A stretch of DNA of 55,773 nucleotides, taken from Verrucomicrobiaceae bacterium (lineage in GTDB: Bacteria > Verrucomicrobiota > Verrucomicrobiia > Verrucomicrobiales > Verrucomicrobiaceae). The notes under the pieces were generated by a model. That model was given only the letters and a program-made list of their open reading frames with translations, had not been told where the DNA came from and did not search any database. Each line of letters begins with the position of its first letter. Position 1 is the stretch's first letter. Shown piece by piece: positions 27,742 through 38,291 of the stretch. The stretch is from NCBI GenBank assembly GCA_016795365.1, contig JAEUHN010000048.1, forward strand, positions 1 to 55,773, read 5' to 3'. A program made the translations under genes and the position numbers.

Positions 27742-28980
27742 TTACAACTTCTCCATGGCGGAAAGTCGTTCGGTCAGTGGAGGATGCGAGTAGTGAAGCC
27801 AAACGTAAAACGGGTGCGGTGTGAGATGAGCAAGGTGGTCATGCGAAAGCTTCTTCAGCGCACTGACCAGTGGAGCTGCTGACCCAACGGACTCGGCGGC
27901 AAAGCGATCAGCCTCGAACTCGTGACGACGCGATAACAAGGATACCAAGGGATCGAACAACCGGCTCCACGGCGAATACACGATCATGAACAACACCATG
28001 CCCACGGCCACACTTGGATGCGCTACGCCAAAGGCCGAGAACAGGCGTTGATCGTGCAGCCCCACATGCAGAAGTGCAAACATGATGCCGGAGAGAACGA
28101 GACCCAGGATGATCTGTCGAGGCACGTGGCCGAGCTTGGCATGGCCGATTTCGTGAGCCAGGACAGCGACGATCTCGTCGGTGGTATGGCCTTGGATGAG
28201 GGTGTCAAAGAGAGCGATGCGTCGGGTCTTGCCGAATCCGACGAAGAAAGCGTTCGCTTTGGTGCTGCGACGGGAGCCATCAATGACGCTGATGTCGGCC
28301 ACAGGGAACTTCAGCCGCTCCGCCAGCTTCAGGATCGCATCGCGCAATTCCCCTTCAGGCATCGGCTCGAACTTATGGAAGAGCGGCATGATGAACCGTG
28401 GTGCCAGCCACGTCATGAGCAGTCCCCAGACGCTGACGAGAAGCCACGACCACAAGGCCGCAAGCGGACTGTGCTCGAACAACCAGAGCAACAAGGCCAG
28501 CAAGGGAAGTCCGAGCAGTGCAGCGAGAATCAACCCCTTGAGTCGATCCATCAGGAAGGTTCGCAGGCTGGTATTGTTGAATCCGAACTCGGTCTCGACT
28601 CCAAACGTTCGCCACAAGTCCATCGGCAGACCGAGCACGGATGATCCGGCAAATAACACACCCATCAACCAGAGTCCATTCCCGATCGTCCCCCACCCCA
28701 CGCTCGCAGCTCTGGCATCCAGCCAACCAAAGGCCCCCGACCACCACAAACCAAGCGTGACGGCCAAAGTAAGACCATCTTCCACCACATCGAGTCGGGC
28801 CACCGACGACTGGTAGGCAATCGTTCGCTCGCGATCTTCGGGTGTGACCACATCTTTCATCACCTCGGGCACATCATTGCCGAGGCGTGAGAGGTTGAGG
28901 AAATCAGCGACCAGCTTGAGATGAAACCACCCCACAATCCCGACCAACGCCACAACGAACCAGGGATTGCTCAGGCTCAT
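27742..28980 (-). CDS. M48 family membrane metallopeptidase (Ste24-like)
   Basis: A 412-residue integral membrane zinc protease. Hydrophobic segments lie at about 5-30, 65-90, 100-120, 145-190 and 290-335. The catalytic motif HEIGH is at 276-280 and the third zinc ligand is in the HEFEADRFAAE segment at about 353-363. The N-terminal half matches the CAAX-prenyl-protease 1 N-terminal region. In bacteria the family is used for membrane protein quality control. It is read in the same direction as the pyrophosphatase gene 22 bp upstream, so the two may share a transcript, although their roles differ. Confidence 0.9.
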   Translation of the reverse strand: MSLSNPWFVVALVGIVGWFHLKLVADFLNLSRLGNDVPEVMKDVVTPEDRERTIAYQSSVARLDVVEDGLTLAVTLGLWWSGAFGWLDARAASVGWGTIGNGLWLMGVLFAGSSVLGLPMDLWRTFGVETEFGFNNTSLRTFLMDRLKGLILAALLGLPLLALLLWLFEHSPLAALWSWLLVSVWGLLMTWLAPRFIMPLFHKFEPMPEGELRDAILKLAERLKFPVADISVIDGSRRSTKANAFFVGFGKTRRIALFDTLIQGHTTDEIVAVLAHEIGHAKLGHVPRQIILGLVLSGIMFALLHVGLHDQRLFSAFGVAHPSVAVGMVLFMIVYSPWSRLFDPLVSLLSRRHEFEADRFAAESVGSAAPLVSALKKLSHDHLAHLTPHPFYVWLHYSHPPLTERLSAMEKL

Positions 28981-29002
28981 GGGCGTTGGGAAACTGGTGA
29001 GC

Positions 29003-31051
29003 CTAGAAGAAGAACTTCAGCTTCACCATGATCGGGATGACGAGGATGGCGAGAATGTTCACCACCTTGATCATCGGGTTCACAGCAGGGCCGGCGGTGT
29101 CCTTGTAAGGATCGCCCACGGTGTCGCCCGTGACGGCTGCTTGATGAGCGAAGCTGCCCTTGCCGCCGTGATTACCTTCTTCGACATACTTCTTCGCGTT
29201 GTCCCAGGCACCGCCTGCGGACGTCATGGCAATGCCGACGAAAAGGCCGGTGACGATGGTGCCGATGAGCACGCCGCCGAGAGCTTCCTTGCCCAGGAAG
29301 GCGGTGCCGATCACAAACACGAGAGGCAGAAGAGCCGGGACGGTCATTTGGCCGAGAGCAGCCTTGGTCACGATGTCCACGCACTCCTTGTAGTTAGGCG
29401 TGTCCTTGCCCGTGAGAATGCCGGGGAACTTGGTGATCTGATCACGCACATTGCGCACCACCGCACCAGCAGCGTTGCCCACAGCGTCCATGCAGAAGGC
29501 CGTGAACAGGAAGGGCAGCAGGCCGCCGATGAACATACCAATGATGACTTTCGGATTATTGAGATCAAAGGCCATGGTCACGCCTGGCAGGTAGGCCTTG
29601 AGGTCTTCGACATAGGAACCGAACAGCACCATGGCGGCCAAGCCGGCCGAGGCGATCGCGTAACCCTTGGTCACAGCCTTCATCGTGTTGCCAACGGCAT
29701 CGAGTTCATCGGTGATCTGGCGAACGCCCGCAGGCAGTCCCGACATGGCGGCGATACCACCAGCATTGTCTGTGATCGGGCCGAAGGCATCGAGAGCGAT
29801 GATGATGCCCGACATCGAGAGCATCGACACCACAGCGACCGCAATGCCATAGAGACCTGCCCACTCGTAGCAGCCCCAGATGCTCGCAGCGATGAGAAGC
29901 ACGGGCATCAAGGTGGCGTGGTGGCCGACGCTGATACCAGCGATGATGTTCGTCGCGTGGCCGGTCTCAGAGGCCTTGGCAATGCGACGCACAGGGGCGT
30001 GGTGCGTGGAGGTGAAGTAGTTGGTGATCCAGACGACCAGGAAGGTGAGCACCACGCCGACGAGCGCGCAGTTGAAGAGCTTGCCCGCCACTTCGGCTGG
30101 GAACATGCTGCTCGTAGCCACCTTGAACAAGATGGCAGAGATCACACCCGCCACACCCACACCCCCGATGAGGGCAGCCGTGGCGCTCTTCTGTTTGATG
30201 AAGTTCACATAGCCGATGCCGAGGATCGAAGCGATCAAAGACAGGGCACAAAGGACGAAGGGATAGGCGAGAGCGGCGGTGGCATTCTCTTTGACAGTCA
30301 GGAAGCCAACGAGCACGGCACCGATCAGGCTGACCGCGTAGGTTTCAAACACGTCAGCAGCCATGCCAGCGCAGTCACCAACGTTGTCGCCCACGTTGTC
30401 AGCGATGGTGGCAGGGTTGCGAGGGTCATCTTCGGGAAGGTTCTGCTCGTTCTTGCCGACCAAGTCAGCCCCCACGTCGGCAGCCTTCGTGTAAATACCG
30501 CCTCCGAGACGGGCGAAGACCGAGATCAGCGAGCTGCCCAAGGCGAGACCGACGAGCGCGTCGATGGCTTCCTTGGTGCCGTGAAGCTTCACCATCACAC
30601 CATAAAACCCAGCCACGGAAAGAAGGCCGAGCGCCACCACCAGCAAGCCCGTCACGGCACCGCCATTGAAGGCAACCTTGAGAGCGGAGTGTGAGCTGAC
30701 GCTTGCAGCCTGGGCCGTGCGGACATTGGCGCGCACAGCGATCGTCATCCCGATGTAACCTGCGGCCAGCGAGCAAGCGGCACCAATGATGAAGCCAATG
30801 GCGGATGCGCCGCCGCGAGCCACATAAACAGCCACCACCATCAAGGCAGCGATGATCGAGACGGCTCGCGTCTGGCGAGAGAGGTAGGCATTGGCCCCTT
30901 CCTGGACGGCTCCAGCGATTTGCCCCATGCGCTCATTGCCTGCAGAACTGGCAAGGATCTTGCGAATCAAGACGACGGCGACGCCAAGGCCTACGAGGGC
31001 GAGCACGATGGACAGAGTAAGGCCGTTGGTGGTGAAGATGCTTTCGGTCAT
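29003..31051 (-). CDS. hppA: Membrane-bound proton-translocating pyrophosphatase
   Basis: A 682-residue polytopic inner-membrane pump that couples hydrolysis of pyrophosphate to ion export. The substrate-binding segment [45 protein letters not shown] is complete. At the cation-dependence site the sequence is [17 protein letters not shown]: Lys and Thr occupy the positions that are Ala and Gly in potassium-dependent pumps. From known families that predicts a potassium-independent enzyme, and those all pump protons. Length and motif order fit H+-PPases such as that of Rhodospirillum. The leader CCTACTTTTTTCA before ATG has no Shine-Dalgarno sequence. Confidence 0.96.
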   Translation of the reverse strand: MTESIFTTNGLTLSIVLALVGLGVAVVLIRKILASSAGNERMGQIAGAVQEGANAYLSRQTRAVSIIAALMVVAVYVARGGASAIGFIIGAACSLAAGYIGMTIAVRANVRTAQAASVSSHSALKVAFNGGAVTGLLVVALGLLSVAGFYGVMVKLHGTKEAIDALVGLALGSSLISVFARLGGGIYTKAADVGADLVGKNEQNLPEDDPRNPATIADNVGDNVGDCAGMAADVFETYAVSLIGAVLVGFLTVKENATAALAYPFVLCALSLIASILGIGYVNFIKQKSATAALIGGVGVAGVISAILFKVATSSMFPAEVAGKLFNCALVGVVLTFLVVWITNYFTSTHHAPVRRIAKASETGHATNIIAGISVGHHATLMPVLLIAASIWGCYEWAGLYGIAVAVVSMLSMSGIIIALDAFGPITDNAGGIAAMSGLPAGVRQITDELDAVGNTMKAVTKGYAIASAGLAAMVLFGSYVEDLKAYLPGVTMAFDLNNPKVIIGMFIGGLLPFLFTAFCMDAVGNAAGAVVRNVRDQITKFPGILTGKDTPNYKECVDIVTKAALGQMTVPALLPLVFVIGTAFLGKEALGGVLIGTIVTGLFVGIAMTSAGGAWDNAKKYVEEGNHGGKGSFAHQAAVTGDTVGDPYKDTAGPAVNPMIKVVNILAILVIPIMVKLKFFF

Positions 31052-31239
31052 TGAAAAAAGTAGGCTTGAGAGTGCGGTCGAGGGGCTGTGAAAAAGCCGG
31101 GAAGTCTAGCGGACCTGTCTAACGAGGCAAGATGGTTTTGCATTGTTTGCAAAGGTGCCATCTGATCACACGCCCAGGTTGGCGCTAAACCGGGAGCACT
31201 ATGCGAACGCTGGCGGCCCTCTCTTGCGAAAAAGGTGGG

Positions 31240-32289
31240 CTACTTCTTGCCGTTGCCAAACATCATCGAACTCATCTTCAACCCCGTCTCCTGCATGGCA
31301 CGCTGTTGTTGCTGCAAGGCTTTGAGCGCCTCGAGTTGCTTGGGCGTGAGGAATCCTGCGGCAGCGCCCAGGACTTGCTGTGCCTGCTGATCGTAGCTGG
31401 CCATGAGGCGCTCGGTCATGGCTGGGGTGAAATTCATGGGATCGGCGTTCTGAGGCTTGGACATGTCCGGCAGGTCCTTCACACTGGTCCGCGCCTGCTT
31501 CATGGCAGCGACCAGTTGATCCTCCTGCTGCGGTGACAGCGGCTCGCCCGCAGTCGCGAAGTTGGCGGCACCCATCGCCAGCTGCATGCGCTCGGGCTTG
31601 CTCTCTTCCCAGTCCTGGAAGGTTTTGTAGTCTTCGTCGCTGTTGAGGAAGGTCTTGATCTTGGCGTCGCTGGCCGCTTTGGAGTCCGACAATGCTTTGA
31701 CCGCCGCATCACGTTCGGGCTTCGCGGTGTTGCCCTCCATAAACTTCAGGCCCATGTCCATTTCGGCCTGCATTCTCTCGGAGATCAACTGCTTGAAGTT
31801 GGCCTTCTCCTCATCGTTGAGCTGAAAGCGGTTGAAGAGCTTGCCATACTGCAGGTCGAGCTGCGCCAGCTGCTGTTGCTTGATCATCTCGCGCATGGCC
31901 GGGCTCTTCATCATCTCCGCCATAGCCTTCATGGGCTTCGTTTTGTCAGGCGTCCCGATGCCTGCGGATTCGGCAATGGTGCGTCTGGCCTTGCCCGAGG
32001 CTGCCTCGGTGGCTTGTGCGATGCGAGCTTCCGCGTCGGCTACTTTCTTCACCATGGCTTTCATCTCCGTGGCTGTCTTGGACGCTTCCGCCTGCGCCTC
32101 GGCGCGCTCTTTGACCGCTTTCGCGAGCGACTCCTCCAGCTTCTTCACCTCTAGCACTGCTTTCTCCGCCCGTGCCGAGGCCTCTTCACTCTTGCGCAAA
32201 GCAGCATCGCGCTCCCGGATCGTCAAGGCCGCCAGACCTCCTCCCATGATCAATACGGCCAGCAACAGAGCAACGATGAGTTTGTTCAT
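31240..32289 (-). CDS. Membrane-anchored coiled-coil hypothetical protein
   Basis: A 349-residue protein. Residues 3-22 form a membrane segment (KLIVALLLAVLIMGGGLAAL), followed directly by a long charged helix (about 25-105, rich in E, K, A, S) that predicts a coiled coil. The C-terminal part (about 130-349) is helical with a repeated M-Q-D-rich pattern (MKAMAEMMKSPAMREMIKQQQLAQLD and LSPQQEDQLVAAMKQARTSVKDL). I do not recognise a characterised family. It could organise envelope or membrane complexes, but no function can be assigned. Confidence 0.7.
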   Translation of the reverse strand: MNKLIVALLLAVLIMGGGLAALTIRERDAALRKSEEASARAEKAVLEVKKLEESLAKAVKERAEAQAEASKTATEMKAMVKKVADAEARIAQATEAASGKARRTIAESAGIGTPDKTKPMKAMAEMMKSPAMREMIKQQQLAQLDLQYGKLFNRFQLNDEEKANFKQLISERMQAEMDMGLKFMEGNTAKPERDAAVKALSDSKAASDAKIKTFLNSDEDYKTFQDWEESKPERMQLAMGAANFATAGEPLSPQQEDQLVAAMKQARTSVKDLPDMSKPQNADPMNFTPAMTERLMASYDQQAQQVLGAAAGFLTPKQLEALKALQQQQRAMQETGLKMSSMMFGNGKK

Positions 32290-32436
32290 GCCCGGAGACT
32301 AGCGGTGTGCAGCCCGGCAAGTCAATCCCCAGGCGACGCAAGAATTTTCAGCACTCCCTGCTGGACACCGCGCGGGGCTTTGGCTCCAATGGCGGCTCTT
32401 CGCTCTCGCGAACTCAACTCAACCCACATCCCCAAC

Positions 32437-33300
32437 ATGGCAAACATCCGATTCGGCTCCCAGGTTTACACCTGGTTCATGCAAGGCACAGGCAAGGCCT
32501 ATGACAACAAGCTCGACCACATGATCAAGGTGGCGGCTCAGGCTGGCTTCCAGTCCATCGAGCCCATGGTGCTCGAGATCTCTGAAAGCGCCCTCGGCTG
32601 TGGCAAATACTGGCTCGGCGACTTCTGCGATCCGCATCGCCTGAAGGATGCGCTCCAGGCGCACAACATGGAACTCGCAGGCCTCGCGCTCGTCTGTTCC
32701 TGGGACAATGACACCGAAACTCCCGCCGAGAAGGAAGCCGCTGACTTCACGATCAACCTGCTCAAGCACTTCCCTGGAGCCAAGTTTGGCACCGTCACCC
32801 TGCCGAGCGGTCGCGCCAAGGACCTTCAGCGCCGCCGCTTGAACGTGGCCCGCAACGTCAACGCCGTCTCTCAGCGCGCCACGGACGCCGGCCTCGTCTG
32901 CTCCTACCACCCGAACAGCCCGCCCGCCTCGCTCGTCCGCACGCAGGAAGACTACGATGTGGTGCTCAACAGCCTCGACCCCAAGGTCACCGGCTGGACA
33001 CCCGACGTGGGCCACATCATCCGCGGCGGCATGGATGTCATCGCCACGCTGAACAAGTTCTCGCACCTGGTGAACCACATTCACTACAAGGACTTCTCCG
33101 GGAACGGCCCCGAGCCCTGGGCTCAGATGGGCAGCGGCAAGCTCGACTTCCACAAGATCACCGAGTGGCTCGTCCAGCATAAGTATGAAGGCTGGATCAT
33201 CTGCGAAGATGAGGCCCACATCGCCGTGGACGATCCCGATGGCGTCACGATGCAGAACGGCCAGTGGTGCAAGGACAACCTGGCTCCGCTCGTCGCCTAA
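32437..33300 (+). CDS. Sugar phosphate isomerase/epimerase-like TIM-barrel protein
   Basis: A 287-residue protein of the xylose-isomerase-like TIM-barrel group (AP_endonuc_2). Visible metal-site residues include the His in CSYHPNSPP, the Asp-His in PDVGHIIRGG, the His in HIHYKD and the Glu in GWIICEDEA. This gives the H/E/D set usual for the fold. The ATG at 32437 was chosen because MANIRFGSQVYTWF is the expected barrel start and the 44 codons before it lack conservation. The leader CCACATCCCCAAC has no Shine-Dalgarno sequence. The substrate is unknown, possibly a keto-sugar or inositol derivative. A bidirectional terminator follows. Confidence 0.82.
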   Translation: MANIRFGSQVYTWFMQGTGKAYDNKLDHMIKVAAQAGFQSIEPMVLEISESALGCGKYWLGDFCDPHRLKDALQAHNMELAGLALVCSWDNDTETPAEKEAADFTINLLKHFPGAKFGTVTLPSGRAKDLQRRRLNVARNVNAVSQRATDAGLVCSYHPNSPPASLVRTQEDYDVVLNSLDPKVTGWTPDVGHIIRGGMDVIATLNKFSHLVNHIHYKDFSGNGPEPWAQMGSGKLDFHKITEWLVQHKYEGWIICEDEAHIAVDDPDGVTMQNGQWCKDNLAPLVA

Positions 33301-33316
33301 TCGCTTCAGTTCCAAA

Positions 33317-33358
33317 ACAAAACCGCTTCCATCCCTCGTGGGTGGAAGCGGTTTTTGT
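33317..33358. terminator. Bidirectional Rho-independent terminator
   Basis: The arms AACCGCTTCCATCCC and GGGTGGAAGCGGTT pair over about 14 bp with one G-T wobble and a short loop. A run of A precedes the left arm and a run of T (GTTTTTGTTT) follows the right arm. It can end the isomerase transcript on the plus strand and the secreted-protein transcript coming from 33844 on the minus strand. Confidence 0.85.
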
Positions 33359-33409
33359 TTCTCGCAAAAGAATGGAATCCAGACACTCGCCAAGCGAGCA
33401 GCCCGTCAA

Positions 33410-33844
33410 TCAACGATACCCGTAGGCCAGCGCCCAGAAGACGCCTTTCTCCGTCTTCGACGTGATCGAGAACAAGATCGAGTAGGTGCCGGTCTTGGGC
33501 GGATTGACCTTCACCGAGGTGAACATCGGACCCACGCCCACTTTCGGGGTGATCTGCACCGGGTTGCCCTTCTCATCGAGCACCTGAATCTCCAAGGTGC
33601 AGCCGTCGTTCGCGGTGCCGAGCCAGAAGGCATACTCATTGCCCTTGAAGAGCTGGTGCTTGACCATCAGCTTCTGGCCGGACTTTACCTCACCGTTCCA
33701 GTAGTCCTCGCGCACGATGAATCCCTCGTTCACAAAGGGCTGCGCGGCTTCCATCGCGAAGCTGTGGGCATCATCCACCGTGGCATGGCTGGAGAGCGGC
33801 AGGAGTGCGGCACAGAGGAGTGCCATGGCTAGGATTCGCTTCAT
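33410..33844 (-). CDS. Small secreted protein, unknown function
   Basis: A 144-residue protein with a signal peptide (MKRILAMALLCAALLPLSSHA, residues 1-21). The mature part looks like a beta-sandwich (GQKLMVKHQLFKGNEYAFWLG and PPKTGTYSILFSITSK), similar in pattern to pre-peptidase-type or carbohydrate-binding domains, but I cannot name a family. The start at 33844 is preferred because the signal peptide begins there and the longer frame would overlap the upstream gene. It lies 44 bp after the stop of the other secreted gene. Confidence 0.7.
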   Translation of the reverse strand: MKRILAMALLCAALLPLSSHATVDDAHSFAMEAAQPFVNEGFIVREDYWNGEVKSGQKLMVKHQLFKGNEYAFWLGTANDGCTLEIQVLDEKGNPVQITPKVGVGPMFTSVKVNPPKTGTYSILFSITSKTEKGVFWALAYGYR

Positions 33845-33888
33845 ATAACGAGTGAGGGAGACTGAGGCGTGAAGGTGGAAAGTCAGGA

Positions 33889-34710
33889 TCAAGGCTTGCC
33901 GTCAATCAGTTCAAGCAGGCCGCCAGTGGTCTTGTTGATGGTGGACACACCTTCGGGTGTGAAGGCTTCCGTGCTTTTGGTCATGATCTCTTTGATAACG
34001 TTCAGTCCATCAAGGATCGCCTTCACGGTGGCGTGGTTCTTGGTGTTGCCAGGCATCTTGCCGATCTGGCCGATGAAATGATCCACCAGCATTGGCTGCT
34101 GCAGGAGTTCGGCACGATCGGCCGAGAAATTCTTGCCCACCACCGAAGTCACCGCCGCAGTGCCGCGAAGCCAGCCACCCACCGAGACGCACTGCGAAAG
34201 GTCGTTGTCTTTCATCTTCTCCATCGTCTCACGGACGGTCTTCTGGGTGAGATCAAACTCCTTGCGGATCGCAGGCCAATTGTTGCTCTTGGACGCGTCG
34301 AGAATCGCATTCGCGTGCGGCAGCACAGCCTTCTGAATGCCAAGGCTCTTCGAAAGATCGATCACCTCACGCCCAATGTCCTCAACGGCCTTTTTGTCCT
34401 GCGCCTGCACGGCAATGAAGCCCTCGGCGACGACACTGCCAAACACGAGCGAAAGCCGGGTGCGGTCCGTGGTCTCGGGAGCCTTCAGATTGCGGAGTTC
34501 TTGCCGCCAGTTGGGCTCGCCCAGCTTGTCGAGCACGGAAAAGATTTCACTCGGCACTGGCACCACCACATCGTCCACCACGTAGCCGGGGAAATTCTTG
34601 GCACTGCTGGTCACCTCGACCACACCGGCATTCGAGCCCTGGCCCAGGGCCGCGGAGGAAAAAGCCACAGAAAACAGGCCAAGCAGGGATAGAGAGCGTC
34701 GGGAAGTCAT
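33889..34710 (-). CDS. Secreted protein, unknown function
   Basis: A 273-residue exported protein (signal peptide about 1-22, MTSRRSLSLLGLFSVAFSSAALG). The mature part is mostly helical (ISEQ-type helices such as DKKAVEDIGREVIDLSKSLGIQ and VRETMEKMKDNDLSQCVSVGGWLRG). One region, MLVDHFIGQIGKMPG, is followed by a helix ending near KTTGGLLELIDG. I do not recognise the family. It is transcribed in the same direction as the small secreted protein downstream and may share its transcript. Divergent from kdsB. Confidence 0.7.
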   Translation of the reverse strand: MTSRRSLSLLGLFSVAFSSAALGQGSNAGVVEVTSSAKNFPGYVVDDVVVPVPSEIFSVLDKLGEPNWRQELRNLKAPETTDRTRLSLVFGSVVAEGFIAVQAQDKKAVEDIGREVIDLSKSLGIQKAVLPHANAILDASKSNNWPAIRKEFDLTQKTVRETMEKMKDNDLSQCVSVGGWLRGTAAVTSVVGKNFSADRAELLQQPMLVDHFIGQIGKMPGNTKNHATVKAILDGLNVIKEIMTKSTEAFTPEGVSTINKTTGGLLELIDGKP

Positions 34711-34833
34711 GGTCAGATCGGGGGTTTGAGTCGAACAAATCTACGTATCACGAAACGCCACAACGCGGACCATCGCAACCACTTTGCATCTGCACCAGCC
34801 CGCGCATCGCACTTCCCAAGAAAAGGTTTGCGC

Positions 34834-35625
34834 GTGTTTCGTTTCCGTTTCAGAGAACACAAACCAAGACGCTTCACATTGGCCACTTCCTCACGCACGC
34901 TCGTTGCCATTCCTGCCCGCTGGGGATCCACCCGATTCCCCGGAAAACCGCTCCACCTCATCGCTGGCAAACCATTGGTCCAGCACGTCTGGGAGCGCTG
35001 CCAGGACTGCAAGGCCGTCGATGACGTGATCATCGCGACCGACGACGCCCGCATCGTGGAAGCCGCCGCCGACTTCGGGGCCAAAGCGGTGCTCACCCTG
35101 CCCACGCATCCCTCCGGCACCGATCGCATCGCCGAGTCCGCTCAGTCTTTCCCCGAGCACGATATCATCATCAATGTGCAAGGCGATGAACCCCTCATCT
35201 CTCCTGCCCTGATCGACCAGCTCGCCGCGACGCTCCGCGCTGAGCCCTCTATCCCGATGATCACCGCTGCCGCCGTGATTCACGATGCCGCTCAGGTCAA
35301 TGATCCAAACGTGGTCAAAGTAGTGACCGATGTGCGCGGCGATGCGCTCTACTTCTCGCGCAGCACCTTGCCCTTCGTCCGCAACACGGACCCGCGCACC
35401 GTCCACAAACGCCACCTTGGCATCTACGGCTTCCGTCGCGACTTCCTCTTTCAGTTCGTCGCCTGGCCGCCCTCGATGCTCGAGATGACCGAATCGCTCG
35501 AACAACTCCGCGCCCTCGAGAACGGTGCCCGCCTTCGCGTTGTCATGACCGAGGATCTCTCCCCCGGCGTCGATACCGAGGAGCAAGCCCGCGCGGTGGA
35601 AAAAATAATGAAGTTGGAAGGATGA
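34834..35625 (+). CDS. kdsB: 3-deoxy-manno-octulosonate cytidylyltransferase
   Basis: This enzyme activates Kdo with CTP to CMP-Kdo for LPS core synthesis in the cytoplasm, so the organism has an LPS-type envelope. Motifs: LVAIPARWGSTRFPGKPL at the N-terminus, IIATDDARI, the THPSGTDRIAE segment and NVQGDEPLI, then KRHLGIYGFRRDFL and LEQLRALENG, all conserved in KdsB. The start is uncertain: GTG at 34834 follows AAAAGG by 7 bases, giving 263 residues, while TTG at 34879 would give 248 residues, the length of E. coli KdsB. pyrG, which supplies CTP, follows 79 bp later. Confidence 0.93.
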   Translation: MFRFRFREHKPRRFTLATSSRTLVAIPARWGSTRFPGKPLHLIAGKPLVQHVWERCQDCKAVDDVIIATDDARIVEAAADFGAKAVLTLPTHPSGTDRIAESAQSFPEHDIIINVQGDEPLISPALIDQLAATLRAEPSIPMITAAAVIHDAAQVNDPNVVKVVTDVRGDALYFSRSTLPFVRNTDPRTVHKRHLGIYGFRRDFLFQFVAWPPSMLEMTESLEQLRALENGARLRVVMTEDLSPGVDTEEQARAVEKIMKLEG

Positions 35626-35632
35626 GGTATGA

Positions 35633-37306
<1,674 letters not shown>

Positions 37307-37455
37307 GGAGAGCAGGAGAGGATTAGAGCCAGAGAGCTTTAGAGCCTTAGAACTTGAGAGCACTGGCCGAATTTCTCCTCGTCACCGCATCAGCGCTGGA
37401 GTTCAGGCTTCAGCCTGCGGCGCACAGCTCACGAATCGCCAGCACCTGATTGGTT

Positions 37456-37490
37456 CATCCTTCATCATTCATACTTCATCCTTCCTGCAT
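37456..37490 (+). repeat. CATCCTT-type heptamer run in the SDR leader
   Basis: Five heptamers in strict register (CATCCTT, CATCATT, CATACTT, CATCCTT, CCTGCAT) run directly into the ATG of the SDR gene; the last unit contains the A and T of the start codon. Confidence 0.7.
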
Positions 37491-38253
37491 GAATCTCTTT
37501 TCCCTCTCCGGTAAATCCGCCCTCATCACCGGCGGTAGTCGTGGCCTTGGCAAAGCGATGGCGCGTGGCTTCGCTGAAGCGGGTGCCGATGTGGTCATCT
37601 CCAGCCGCAGCGCTGACGACCTTAAGGAAGCCGCCGCTGAAATCGGTGCGGGCCTCAATGTCCGCGTCGAATGGATCGCTGCCGACATGAGTGATCGCGC
37701 CCAGGTCAAAGCGCTCGCCGATGAAGCCGTGCAACGCCTGGGCAAGATCGACATCCTGGTCAACAACGCGGGCATCAACAACCCGCAACCCATCGACGAG
37801 ATCACCGACGAAGTCTGGGACAAGAACGTCGAAGTCGATCTCACCGCCTGCATGGCGATGGCCCGCTACCTCGTGCCCGGCATGAAGCAGCGCAAGTGGG
37901 GCCGCCTCATCTACACGTCTTCCGTCCTCGGCTTGGGCGGACGACTGCATCGCAACGTCTATTGCGCCTGCAAAGCCGCTCTTATCGGCCTCGCGAAAGC
38001 CAACGCGCTCGAACTCGGACCCTACGGCATCACTGCCAACTGCCTCTGTCCCGGCCCCTTCCTCACCGACATGCCGATGAAGTTGCTGAGCGATGCCGAC
38101 AAACAAAAGTTCTCCGACCGCACCGCGCTCGGTCGCTGGGGCCTGCCGCGCGAGATCGCGGGTCCAGCGCTCCTGCTTGCCAGCGATGCCGGAAGCTACA
38201 TCACGGGCGAGGCCATCGTCGTCGATGGCGGTGTGTTCGCGAACGTGCTGTAG
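37489..38253 (+). CDS. Short-chain dehydrogenase/reductase (gluconate-5-dehydrogenase-like)
   Basis: A 254-residue SDR. The cofactor motif is ALITGGSRGLGKAMARGFAEAG, the strand-4 motif LVNNAG, and the catalytic residues are Ser in YTSSV and Tyr-xxx-Lys in VYCACKAAL. The end ASDAGSYITGEAIVVDGGVF is typical of classical SDRs. Overall it resembles gluconate 5-dehydrogenase/KduD-type proteins. The substrate is uncertain. The start at 37489 was chosen because SDR homology begins there and a heptamer leader abuts it. Convergent with aminopeptidase P. Confidence 0.88.
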   Translation: MNLFSLSGKSALITGGSRGLGKAMARGFAEAGADVVISSRSADDLKEAAAEIGAGLNVRVEWIAADMSDRAQVKALADEAVQRLGKIDILVNNAGINNPQPIDEITDEVWDKNVEVDLTACMAMARYLVPGMKQRKWGRLIYTSSVLGLGGRLHRNVYCACKAALIGLAKANALELGPYGITANCLCPGPFLTDMPMKLLSDADKQKFSDRTALGRWGLPREIAGPALLLASDAGSYITGEAIVVDGGVFANVL

Positions 38254-38291
38254 GCACCACGACCCAAGGCCGTGGCGCTTCACGTCCATGG

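Noticed and set aside
28967..30694. 575-codon open frame on the plus strand opposite the pyrophosphatase gene
   Set aside because: The minus strand encodes a complete, highly conserved membrane pyrophosphatase; the plus frame is a His/Asp/Glu-rich mirror of it.
37404..37417. Palindrome CAGGCTTCAGCCTG between pyrG and the SDR gene
   Set aside because: Six-base arms with a two-base centre occur by chance often enough in this G+C range; without other copies in view it cannot be called a repeat family.
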